Assembly: GCA_009760855.2 (NCBI GenBank)
Contig: WPIO01000389.1
Span: 35,001 to 61,475 of the forward strand
Source of the DNA: Cristatella mucedo
Taxonomy: Eukaryota > Bryozoa > Phylactolaemata > Cristatellidae
Length of the DNA stretch: 26,475 nucleotides
Direction: 5' to 3'
Below the pieces are notes generated by a model that was not told where the DNA came from, made no database searches, and saw nothing but the letters and a program-made list of their open reading frames with translations. The position numbers were made by a program, and so were the translations under genes. Shown here piece after piece: positions 10,616-19,214 of this stretch (positions within the stretch are counted from its first letter, which is position 1; the number at the start of each line of letters is the position of its first letter).

Positions 10616-10846
10616 TGATGATAGTAAAACTGTCCATTAAAGACACCAGTGGTTTCGGTCCGCTCGACCGCGATGGTATTTGAAGTAAAATTGTTCTATC
10701 ATTGGTTTTTAAGAGCATTTTATGTCATTCTCAGTCATTTTTTTCCACCTCATAAAAGCTGAATTCCTTTCTTACGAGGTGTCGTTGTTGTGTACGTATT
10801 ATACGCCTGTTATGATTTATAAAAAGTTTACATAGGTATATAAAGA
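10616..10846 (+). repeat. Left terminal inverted repeat
   Basis: It pairs with 16237-16476. Exact shared blocks, in order inward, are TTAAAGACAC (10637-10646), TCCGCTCGACC (10659-10669), CAGTCATTTTT (10732-10742) and GTATATAAAGA (10836-10846), with diverged sequence and small indels between them. Overall similarity is roughly two thirds by eye. Similarity fades outward of TGATGATA at 10616, which sets the outer edge. Confidence 0.85.
10836..10846 (+). promoter_or_regulatory. Conserved TATA motif in the left TIR
   Basis: GTATATAAAGA is identical in both terminal repeats and points inward in each. It is the innermost conserved block. A TATA-type promoter for the left gene block is inferred. 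The first ATG overlaps its last base, which is too close for an ordinary transcript leader, so true starts probably lie further downstream. Confidence 0.5.
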
Positions 10847-10974
10847 TGCAAAAGTCTAAGCGTTTTATAAATGAGCACTTATATCATGAGGAGGCCGTGA
10901 TAATTAGGACTATAAATCACGACAAGATGTTTACTATACCATACGTAGATAGATCTAGGATCAGAAAAGTTTGA
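10846..10974 (+). CDS. Small ORF next to the left TIR, unrecognised
   Basis: A 42-codon open frame starts with the ATG overlapping the TATA motif and ends at TGA 10972-10974. The product is basic, rich in H, R, I and K, with no membrane segment or motif that I recognise. It may be the N-terminal fragment of the first gene of the TIR element, cut by a frameshift, or simply chance. No ribosome-related or splice signal settles the start. Confidence 0.3.
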   Translation: MQKSKRFINEHLYHEEAVIIRTINHDKMFTIPYVDRSRIRKV

Positions 10975-11616
10975 TTTATTAGGTTTCCAGCTGCCAGGGA
11001 AGATTGCAGGGTAGAATTGTTAAGTTTAATACAAAAAATGATACTCTTGACTATTAGCAGATATCAGAAGAGTTAAAGTTCACGCTTTAAAGTTATTAGG
11101 TATTAGTAAGTAATTATAGTTCTCTATTTTGCAACCCTGGTTTGGGTGGCAGTACCGTTGTATATTATTATTATATTATTATTGGTGCTTCAGAAAATTT
11201 TTCTCGTAAGATAAGTCATGCTTATACACCCATCACAACTTATAGGCCTAAAATTCTATCTTTTGTTCAGACGTTTAACTAGGCTTACTTGCTTCAAGTC
11301 TCTTTTCTGTCAATGTATGTGAAAATTTAAATAAGCTATGAACAAACTTCGTAACACAATCATTAACCCTTTAAAAAAATGAGACAACCTTTTCATTCCT
11401 ATCAAACACAGTATATACCCAGCTGAAAATGAAACTTGCTTATTTAAAATAGAAGCACTATCTCCCAATAACATACAACCAAATCTGTCATATTTCCACA
11501 CTCTTCCTTATCTAATATCGATTCAAAGTAAGATATACAGATACAGGAAGACTTATTAAGTTTTTCAAAAATATGAATGCTAGAACTACTGCTTATTTAA
11601 TGCCTGCAGGTATTAA

Positions 11617-11730
11617 GACTATTTCAGAGTTCTTTTTTTGACGAACTCATTTTTGTCTAATTATTTCTGTTATGCTGACTTTGAGTCAATATTAGAAAAG
11701 AAAGGGTGTGAAAATAGTACAGCTTTTTGA
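11617..11730 (+). pseudogene. Family-B DNA polymerase fragment with ExoI-like motif
   Basis: An open segment of 37 codons contains CYADFESILEKKG at about 11668-11706. In protein-primed family-B polymerases of Mavericks, adintovirus-like elements and linear plasmids, the first 3'-5' exonuclease motif is (F/Y)xDFE, where Asp and Glu bind the catalytic metals; both are present here. A preceding segment in another frame (about 11560-11640, reading MPAGIKTISEF) ends in a poly-T tract at which the frame appears to shift. I could not find the ExoII, ExoIII or polymerase motifs (SLYP, KxxxNSxYG, YxDTD) downstream, so the catalytic half is probably deleted. The call rests on one short motif plus context. 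Confidence 0.5.
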
Positions 11731-11995
11731 TGGTATGTTATTGGAAGATAGTGATTATATTTTTACACGAGTCTGCTCCATGATCAGTGGTGTATATTGT
11801 TATTGATTGGAATGGAGAGAAGGTATCATTTTATCATTATCATTTTTTAAAGGGTTAATATATTGTGTTAAATTTTTCTTCATAGCCTATTTAAGTTGTC
11901 TCATAAGTTGAAAGAAAATATGCTTAAAAACCTATGCCTATTTTAACTTCTGAAACAAGAGATAGAACTTTAGGCTTCTACGTTGTGCTGGAGAT

Positions 11996-12310
11996 GTAAG
12001 CATGTGTTTATTGATTTAAGTAAGAAGGTTAAGGATGACTTTCTTTTCTATAATCAACATTTAGGTGATGCACATGATGCGTGTAGATAAATGGAGCAAG
12101 ACTTCCATGAGTGATTAAAGTTTATGAGATTAAGCATCAATGGATCTGACGAATATTTAATAAACCTGACGAAAACAAAAATTCAAGAAAGCGGTGTGTA
12201 ATATGCTGACAACGCATAAGCAATCGATCTGTAGAATTAATAGCACCACGACATTTTGGGAAAACGTTTAAACGTGTCAAGCAAGTCGCAAAGGCTACAC
12301 ATAAAAGCAT
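11996..12310 (+). pseudogene. Coding-like fragments downstream of the PolB motif, unrecognised
   Basis: From about 11998 one frame stays open for some 35 codons, through a segment reading HLGDAHDACR, before a TAG near 12088. Coding-like text continues past single stops to about 12200 (a segment reading SINGSDEYLINLTKTK). A GAAHxxCN-type cysteine/histidine segment often follows ExoI in Maverick-type polymerases, and HLGDAHDACR resembles it weakly. I cannot name the fragment with confidence. Confidence 0.3.
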
Positions 12311-12410
12311 TATAACTAACTCTAATGGCTGCCTACCTACAGATTAATTTCATCGTTATAATCCTTATGGTTTTATTTACAATGGATAGTCTAGAAACGT
12401 GTAGCAATAA

Positions 12411-12545
12411 AATATTTTGTCTAGGTGCTTGATTGAAGGTGAAATCGTTCCGCAATATGGAGCGCAATGTCTACTAGACTTAAACAGATTAGAAATTGAA
12501 GACTGTCTATTCTCTGAGAATTTGAATTCTACATTCCTGGTTTAA
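12411..12545 (+). pseudogene. Short open segment in the TIR element, unrecognised
   Basis: Forty-four codons open between stops, with no ATG near its start. The translation is acidic with alternating L/E/D text (for example CLLDLNRLEIEDCLF) and looks more protein-like than its AT-rich surroundings predict. It abuts a second open segment at 12572 in another frame, so the two may be pieces of one broken gene. Confidence 0.3.
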
Positions 12546-12571
12546 ATTGCTTTAATAAGCCTAAAGATTAA

Positions 12572-12751
12572 AACGCTGCAAGTAGATTTAGAATACCCAC
12601 GGAAGAAGACGTTAACACGCCAATCAGAAAAATCCTTATTTCTATACTTTCTGACGATGGGAGGCCTCAAGATGTCGAGTCTAGTTTAATTTCTGGACAT
12701 CGCAGATTCAATAATTCTAAAGTACTAAAAAAATTCTATGTTAACTTTTAA
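12572..12751 (+). pseudogene. 59-codon open segment in the TIR element, unrecognised
   Basis: Open from after a TAA at 12569-12571 to a TAA at 12749-12751. The product has mixed charge, with a central ISILSDDGRPQDVESSL stretch and a basic tail. There is no ATG at the beginning, so it reads as an internal fragment. It lies just upstream of the tail-fibre-like pieces on the same strand. Function unknown. Confidence 0.33.
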
Positions 12752-12906
12752 GTTAAAAATGTACGTAAAAACAATCAGAAACTCTAAAAAAGGATAGATT
12801 TAAGAGATTGGTTCCGCTAGTTACAGAGGTTTTACTTAAGGCTAAAGTAAAAAATTTATAACATAGAATGCTCAGGAAAGGAGATTATATTTCCAGCCTT
12901 CGCTGA

Positions 12907-13533
12907 ATGAGTTCTACAGAATTTGATATGACTGGCAATAAAATTGTAAATGCAAAGGATCTAATCAATGCTAAAGATGCAGTGTATAAAAGTTATACGG
13001 ACAAGAGATTTTCAAGATGATCCATAACGACTACCACATCTACGATGTTTTGATTGCTCGGGTAAAAGATTTACAAAGGTTGGAGCTGCCGTTAATTCTA
13101 AAGATTTGGTTGTTAAAGGTCAACTTGATTCAAAAATTAATAAGGCTGGCGACACGTCGAATGGAGATTTCAATATGGGAGGAATCCCTATAACGTCTAC
13201 TTATTGAAAGTGACTTCTACTAATACTTTCACTCTAGGTGGTAACTTTTGCATCTTGTATGGAGCCCTTAAAACGAGATGTAATTACAAAGTCTATTCTT
13301 GTAAGATTCGACCTACACGTGGGTAGTAATAAGATAATCAATGGAATAAATTCCCCCGTTTCAACTGATGCTGTGTAAAAAACTTTTACGCTGAAAAAAA
13401 GCTAACGGTAGAAGAGTTAGCGAATAGTAGTGCTTTTAATTTCATGGAACTAGGCTATAAAGGTGAAATACTTCTTTCTCAAAGCAAAACTTGGAAAACC
13501 ATTGACAAACCGCTAATAATAATCGTTTCTTAA
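12907..13533 (+). pseudogene. Broken tail-fibre-like structural protein gene
   Basis: Four consecutive open pieces on the plus strand (12907-13020, 13028-13207, 13259-13378 and 13369-13533) share a repeated pattern familiar from phage tail fibres and other virion fibre proteins: N-K-I-x-N followed some residues later by D-A-V-x-K-x-Y/F. It is seen as NKIVNAKDLINAKDAV in the first piece and NKIINGINSPVSTDAV in the third. The second piece carries GDTSNGDFNMGG, the G-D-x-x-x-G-D-x-N-M-G-G variant. Each copy is interrupted by a frameshift or stop, and the fourth piece continues the pattern in a shifted frame. In the family such units form trimeric fibre shafts. The similarity is pattern recognition only; an origin in a virus-derived transposon is inferred from the surrounding TIRs. 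Confidence 0.55.
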
Positions 13534-13947
13534 CTTGTAACTTATTTGGAAGTAATCACTAGGTACCATTACTTAAAATTTGAATGTTGCGTTACCAGCA
13601 GATGACATTAGGATAATAAAAAGGTAATGATGGATGAAGATATGAAGCTGCGTTTTTACTAGAATTTTAGTTGTATTGAAAGTTATTAGTAGGACTGGAA
13701 ATACAAATTTGAGTGTTTCCTAATCTTCTGTATAGTTTCATAAATAGAGTAGTGGAGAAATATGAACAATGATAACTCTCCAAATTGTGTGATCTTTCCT
13801 TTATATTTAATAGTTAAAGATCACGATAATCGCTTCTACTATCTTGTTAAATAAATCTGACCATGAGTATGTGATGAAAATTGCGATTAATTATTAATTT
13901 CTTTTAGATTTTAAATGCATGCATCCCCAATAAATAAATGCGTGCTT

Positions 13948-14241
13948 TCACATTCTTTTTTTTGTTAAAAATAAACTGAGACGTCTATGAGTGTCCTTGC
14001 AAACCAATCCGTAGTACTTAATGCATAGTTTACCATCTTTAGCAAATACGGTTTCGTTCTCCTTCTTATCGCAGTACGTACGCATAAGCTTTTTATGCCT
14101 TATGATCAGGTGTTGACATCTGATGCCAATTAATTCTGACTTTTTAGCGTTAAATGATTCGTAAATTTCAGGAGACTTTAACTCTACACTAATTGCAATG
14201 CCAAGCCGTAATATTAAATGGAGGGAATGTCTTTCAAAACA
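13948..14241 (-). pseudogene. 97-codon minus-strand open segment, unrecognised
   Basis: This is one of the longest uninterrupted coding-like stretches of the TIR element: stop-to-stop on the minus strand, ending at TGA 13948-13950. The translation is basic and well mixed (for example IGIRCQHLIIRHKKLMRTY, then KDGKLCIKYYGLVCKD), with several Cys and His residues that might bind metal. There is no ATG near its upstream end, so the start was lost or lies in another frame. It converges on the tail-fibre-like block. Polyadenylation-like AATAAA signals for the plus strand lie at 13930-13935 and 13970-13975. Confidence 0.4.
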
Positions 14242-14549
14242 TCAAATGAACGCAACAGAGATAATAACATGCTGAGGATGCTGCCACCAGCTAAATATTC
14301 AAGAGTAGACTTTAAAAATATTCCTAGCGGTTGCTTTAATATTACCATATCAAACTAACTGCATAAGGTGGATATACAATACCTAACGAACGATGCAATA
14401 TACACGTAATCATTATACGTTATAGATGTGGTGAGCAGGTATAAAAATGTAAAAGCCATAAGGACAAATACTGCTAGATATGTGAGTGAAGCTATAAGAA
14501 GCAACTAAACAAAAATTAAACTCAAGTGGCCAAAAGGTAGTGACTATAA

Positions 14550-14696
14550 ATCCTGGATCCGAGTTTGAGTACAATTAAAAAATTAAATGGAAAACATAAT
14601 TTTATAATGAGAGGAGCGGTAAGTAGGAAGAATGGTGCAACGCTTGAGAGGATGGATAGGACTGTTACTGAGAGGTTTAATAATGTATCAGAATGA
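14550..14696 (+). pseudogene. 48-codon plus-strand open segment, unrecognised
   Basis: Open from after TAA 14547-14549 to TGA 14694-14696. The product is basic and hydrophilic, with a segment reading RKNGATLERMDRTVTERFNN. The downstream DNA is rich in poly-A runs (14697-14708, 14891-14903), where frames are lost, consistent with decay. No family was recognised. Confidence 0.3.
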
Positions 14697-15058
14697 AAAA
14701 AAAAAATTGAAAGCAGAAAATGGTGAACAAAAGAGAGAGTGGGTTAGGAACTTTCCGAAAGTACAACAATTACTTAAACAATATCAAAACTGCGATGATT
14801 GATAAGAAATCACTATATGCGATAAAAATTCGGAAAAAAACTGGCGTTTGATACTTGTTGGAAGATGAAAAAAAAGGGTGAAAGCCGGAAAGAAAAAAAA
14901 AAAGAGCTATTGTTGCAAGTTATTCATTGACGGTTCTTATAATTGCAGGGTTTAAAGTGTAAGTGGTTGGCGAGGTCAAAAAAAGTAGATATTTGGTAAA
15001 TAAAATCGTGACAAACTTTTTAAGCGAAAAGTTAAAACCGTCCTCAACCATGGTTTAT

Positions 15059-15151
15059 TTAAATATAGTTTATTAATTGCATTGTGGTTAGCCTTATAGA
15101 GTTCATTCCATCAATTAGTATTTCATCCAACTCATCTTGAGTAAACCTCAT
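15059..15151 (-). pseudogene. C-terminal-like fragment with polyA signal, minus strand
   Basis: Thirty codons, beginning at an ATG at 15151 and reading an acidic amphipathic segment (TQDELDEILIDGMNSIRL). Its stop overlaps an AATAAA hexamer on the minus strand (TTTATT at 15052-15057), so it looks like the 3' end of a minus-strand gene. A related frame upstream (15201-15515) is probably part of the same broken gene. An AATAAA on the plus strand near 15000 suggests that the convergent plus- and minus-strand blocks meet here. Confidence 0.35.
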
Positions 15152-15200
15152 CTTCGGATAACGCATTGATCACCATACCTGGTAATGTATCATTGGCAAC

Positions 15201-15515
15201 TCATTTGGAGTGTTTCCTTTTCTCAATTAGGTAAATAACGCTAATAGCTGTGCCAATGATAGAATCCACATCAGCTAAAATTATAGAAACTTGACAAATT
15301 TTATGTAGCTCGTCTGTTGTAAGAACTGAAAATTACGGTATGAAAAAAAAACCTGTAAAGATGCTTGAGAAATGTAAATTCTTCAAGAAAGATTTAATCC
15401 TGTCGCTTTCAGCTGCAAGGTAAACGTACGGTTTCTTTACAACGACAAAATATTTTGCTGGGAATTTGTTGATAGGGTAAAATATAGTAATGATATTGAA
15501 AACATTTTTTCTAGA
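15201..15515 (-). pseudogene. ~105-codon minus-strand coding remnant with one stop
   Basis: A single minus-strand frame runs from 15515 to a TGA at 15201-15203, broken only by one TAA (15333-15335). The first half is basic and aromatic (KYFVVVKKPYVYLAAESD). The second half has a hydrophobic stretch (DVSIIGTAISVIYLI-like, about 15215-15255) that could be a buried helix or a membrane segment. The DNA around the stop, a pyrimidine tract followed by TTTTCAG, also resembles a 3' splice site, so a short intron is an alternative to a nonsense mutation. Product unknown. Confidence 0.4.
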
Positions 15516-15791
15516 TCACATTTACCCATAATGCAATGTGTTAAGCTAGCCTCCGATAGGTCTCAAGTAATCAATATGTCTCTTGGCATCGTTATTACAT
15601 CTTGAATAGTTACATTTCCATCCATTTTCTGCATTAAAAAAGAGAAAGTTTTGCTAAAAGGGAGTAAGTTTTAAGAAAATAAAGTCGGTAAATTATTTTT
15701 ATCAATTTCATCCTACCATCTGCTGAGCACACTGCGATGATTGCAATATCCCACATGTGATCGCATTAACTGTTATTAAGAACTCCCTAAT

Positions 15792-16163
15792 GTGCTATAT
15801 CTCACCCCTCTCCAGATTTTACCTCATCGAGCTTTCGTCCAGCAGTTAAGTTTTCTGAGAGCATTCTCCTCTTTATTCTTCTTTCCATATGTCAAAAACA
15901 TTGATTTGTTGCTTCACACTATCCACATCAATCACGACCATAGCTCCCTTTGTTATCTAGCAGCAGCAGCAGAAATTATACTTGGCAATTATCTATCTCT
16001 ATGCAGCTCTAGTTCCTTACCCAAAGATAGACCTTACACCAATTGTTTTGTAAGTATTTTAATATATTCACCTGATACTTTCACCCTTTTCCAATTACGT
16101 ATACTTAAACTATTGGTTATATTAAAGGCCAACAACAATTCAATACATACGTTTTATTTCTAG
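15792..16163 (+). CDS. 123-codon ORF, doubtful
   Basis: The longest ATG-initiated frame inside the TIR element. The product is rich in L, F, S and I, with no recognisable motif and a composition typical of chance translation of AT-rich DNA. It also lies antisense to the presumed minus-strand gene block and overlaps the small ORF at the right TIR. I list it because of its length, but think it is most likely not a gene. Confidence 0.15.
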   Translation: MLYLTPLQILPHRAFVQQLSFLRAFSSLFFFPYVKNIDLLLHTIHINHDHSSLCYLAAAAEIILGNYLSLCSSSSLPKDRPYTNCFVSILIYSPDTFTLFQLRILKLLVILKANNNSIHTFYF

Positions 16164-16236
16164 CACAAATCCACTTCACGAAGCTTTCGTTAGCCAAGTA
16201 CCCCTCAGCCTTTAGATTTTCACAAGGTTGACTCAT
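16117..16236 (-). CDS. Small ORF next to the right TIR, unrecognised
   Basis: A 39-codon open frame on the minus strand starts directly after the right-TIR TATA motif and ends at TAA 16117-16119. It has several Cys and aromatic residues (SFVKWICARNKTYVLNCC). It mirrors the small ORF behind the left TIR but the two products are not alike. It may be the first-exon or N-terminal fragment of the minus-strand gene, or chance. Confidence 0.3.
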   Translation of the reverse strand: MSQPCENLKAEGYLANESFVKWICARNKTYVLNCCWPLI

Positions 16237-16247
16237 TCTTTATATAC
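16237..16247 (-). promoter_or_regulatory. Conserved TATA motif in the right TIR
   Basis: The reverse complement reads GTATATAAAGA, identical to the left copy and facing inward on the minus strand. It would drive the minus-strand gene block. An ATG follows immediately at 16236-16234. Confidence 0.5.
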
Positions 16248-16476
16248 TTGCAGAAGAATTTTCTATAAATAAAATCGGGGTATGAAAAATGAAACTTACC
16301 CAACAAGGACATGTCATAAAAAGGCAATTCAGTTTTACCTGACAGGAAAAATGACTGAAATGAAATACAATGCTCTTGAAAACCAATAATGATAGCAAAT
16401 TTCTACTTTAGAAGCCACCTAGGTCGAGCGGAGTGAGACCGCTATGTGTCTTTAAAGGAAATCTGTTTTATCATCA
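16237..16476 (-). repeat. Right terminal inverted repeat
   Basis: Reverse complement of the left repeat. The matching blocks on the plus strand are TCTTTATATAC (16237-16247), AAAAATGACTG (16347-16357), GGTCGAGCGGA (16422-16432) and GTGTCTTTAA (16446-16455). All four occur in the mirrored order with similar spacing, which argues strongly against chance. Confidence 0.85.
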
Positions 16477-19214
16477 GCCAATCTAACCACGCTAAATTTT
16501 AGGCATTCCCACCCACCTTCGTCAACCAAAAATCTCTCATCCTATAAAGGGCAATAACAGGGCTTCATAATCATCTTAATTTCCTTTGAGTTTGAAGTGA
16601 ATCAACATTTTTCAAATTAATTCCGATTGAACCACGTGCTTAATTCACGCCAAGTCGTCAGTTGAGCGGCCCCGCGGTGCCCGCCAGCATGTTTTGCCAG
16701 GGGCGCTACAGGAACCGGATTAGAAGATCCAAGTTTCTGTTGGTGCCGTGGTAATGAACTTAGTTACCGTGCCCCGGCGGCAGTAATTTTCTCATTGCAT
16801 TATCCCTAATCATAGATTCCAGTTCCCGAAGAATAGTCACTTTTGGTGTGTGAGCCGATGTAAAGATACCAAATTTAAAACACGTTTCTGGAAAAAAAAA
16901 GGATTGGGCTTTATATTGACATTTTGAAGCAGTTTGCTATGAGCCGGCCCGACTATAAGAATTTCGCTTTGACCACGGACAGTATGGTTTTGTGCTTTTC
17001 CATTGTTATAAACTACCCGTGCCATGCTTTGACATCTTGGGGTGTGTCATTTTTTTAAATTTAACACTTCCATAGCTTGCAGTGACGTTCCGCGGGTCCA
17101 TTTAGGTCTGAGTATCCCATATCTACAAAGTTCACCATGAACTTTCCATTTGCGTGGTTTTTTTTTTTTTTATAAATCATGTCGTTGATGTCAATGTTCT
17201 ACTTTCGGTGAAACTAGGTCATACAAAAGTATGTACTTTACTTACTATGTTCCAATCATTTTGTCAACCACCAAAATTTTCGGAATGCCTTTATAACTAG
17301 TTTTCCTTTTTTAAAGGCAAGTTTTTCAAAAAAAAACTGGAAAATTGTTTGACCGTTTTTGGTCATTCTCCCGTAATGTCTACTACTCCAAGGAGATCGC
17401 GCGTGGGCATGCGGCATGTTAAAAAAGGAAAACTATTCATAAAAGCAAGCCAATGAATATTGACTCTGTGACGCCACGAATGCTATGTAGGCGACCGTCA
17501 AACAGCTGGGCTCTTTAGCCTCACTAGCCAGTGAGATACCCTTAGACTAATCCAAACCTCGTTACATGTAAGCTGTTCAAGCCTTTCATCTAGTAAGGTG
17601 CACTAGCAGTTAAAATGTCCACGTTACATTACTAGGAATGTTTAAGTGTCAATGCTAAATCCAGAAAATCGAGAGTACTTTCCATTGTCTGCCTCGGACA
17701 ACTTGCCCATCCCAAAATGTATAGGAGCTCGTCTTTGACAGCCGAGACCGTGGATTCAAGCTCTTGCGACTTATGCGAAGCGCGTGACTAGAGATCTGGC
17801 CTCTCTTAGGGAAAAATAAAAATGAAATTATATATTCTAACGCGTACGAGGACTAGCAGGTGCAGGCTGTAACTGGGCAACAGCAAAATGTCCATTAATG
17901 CGTGTGAAATTCAGCTTAATCAGGGGAACTTGCTATTCCAGGCTGTTAAGCTACATACGAAGAGGCTGCTGATTCATAAATTGAGTAAGAGCTATTTAAT
18001 TTCTTGGCTTGAAAAATATGGACAGATAATTTTTTTCGAATTGCAACCTGTCTGAAGGAAATCTATAAATTCAATTATAATCATCCAAAATGCAAAGCGT
18101 TCAATAGTAAATTGAATTAATAAATTATCTGTGGTGGGGGTAATAACGACGCAGTTGTATTTCATTAAAAGATTAGGACTCGTGCTTTTACAGAATTTTT
18201 AAAAATTCACTCTAGTAAGTGTGTAGTTAGCAGTGAACAAAATGCTGTGTAGCTTTTGAGGAGAGAAGAGGGCTCAGTCATAGTGCAATTGTTTTAAAAA
18301 AAGGTGGATAATCAAAAAGGTAATTCTCAAGCCAAAGCGCTAGAGCTCACCGGTTGAGTTTCAACTAAACGCTTAACTGGGGTTATATTGCAACCTCATA
18401 TATCCCCTTATTTGCTGATGTAGCCTTGGCAGAAATTTACGCAGTCGCATCTAAAGTGGGCAACTGGAATGACTAATAGTCACACCACGCTCTTACATGC
18501 TCCAATGCTGTACTACTTTCAACCTCTAATATCAAGCGCTTCTACACAGTAGCGATGGTTTTCACAAGTTCAACTCAAAATGTGCATCTTTTTCCTCTCA
18601 TTTAGTGACAAAGACATATTTCAATCTTAAGGAGTTAAATGAACAGAGAGTTCATCCAGAGAGCCAAAAGGAAGATATCAAGGTTGTTTCCTGGTCGAGG
18701 AAAAACGTTTCCTCGCTCCGTCTTGCCACAGACGGGCCATTTGCTAGGTATGAGTTTCAAATTTTTTGGTTTTATTTGTACTCCAGTTAAAGGCACACAC
18801 AGATTCGGCCCCATACCTAAGCGAAGCGACGGGCGAGGAAGCGTAAGTTGCGTGACTATTTTTTTTGCAAACACCAGACACAAAGGCAGGCTGTCGAGTG
18901 CGACGCTTGGCGTGCAGTAGTGAGATATTTCTGCCGAGGAGCACTCGCGTCCTAGGCTTGAGAGAGAGTTAGTACTCGCACAAATGCTTGACCAAAGTCC
19001 GCCGGTCCGTACGACTTGGGGCCGGCTGCTTCGCGGTCTCCCGGTAGAAATTTATTTTCCCTGGGGTTCACTAAGCCGCAAATAAAGCTACCTTTAGTCT
19101 AGCCGTCGTTCAAATAGACCGCGAATCGATCTTTATAGATTGAGATGTGCACATATAGACATGCGTTTCAGCTCGATTAGCCTTATATCCTAGACACATT
19201 CGAAATGCAGATTC
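16477..19214. other. Gene-poor unique DNA
   Basis: About 2.7 kb between the TIR element and the LINE remnants. It holds a GC-richer patch (about 16660-16790), an inverted repeat at 17290-17443, a shorter 11-bp inverted repeat (18022-18032 and 18122-18132), a poly-T run at 17158-17171, and overlapping short frames at 18605-18944 that match no family I recognise. No gene is supported. Confidence 0.6.
17290..17443. repeat. Inverted repeat (fold-back), 25-bp arms
   Basis: The arm 17290-17314 and the reverse complement of 17419-17443 agree at 23 of 25 positions, both containing TAGTTTTCCTTTTTTAA. The spacer is 104 bp and includes a small internal hairpin (TGACC...GGTCA near 17350-17367) and GCATGCGGCATG-like text. 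It could be a MITE-like fold-back or a remnant of a DNA transposon, but no target duplication was seen. Confidence 0.65.

Larger units (their letters stand above)
10616..16476. mobile_element. Decayed TIR element, probably Maverick/Polinton-like (virus-derived)
   Basis: The ends at ~10616 and ~16476 are inverted copies of each other over ~230-240 bp. The interior is AT-rich and carries many short open segments on both strands, arranged as a plus-strand block (about 10.85-13.55 kb and 14.55-14.70 kb) and a minus-strand block (about 13.95-14.24 kb and 15.06-16.24 kb). One segment carries a family-B DNA polymerase ExoI-like motif; another group carries tail-fibre-like motifs. Long inverted termini plus self-encoded protein-primed PolB plus virion-like proteins define Maverick/Polinton elements, so that is the inferred class. 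At 5.9 kb it is much shorter than the usual 15-20 kb, so large deletions must be assumed. No integrase, ATPase or capsid gene was recognised. No clean target-site duplication was found (flanks GCCCTT and GCCAAT agree at only four of six bases). Confidence 0.6.

Noticed and set aside
10605-16485. 6-bp target-site duplication around the TIR element
   Set aside because: Flanking hexamers GCCCTT and GCCAAT match at only four positions, so I could not support it.
18605-18944. Four overlapping ORFs of 61-93 codons on both strands
   Set aside because: The GC-richer composition opens several frames at once; none shows a recognisable motif.
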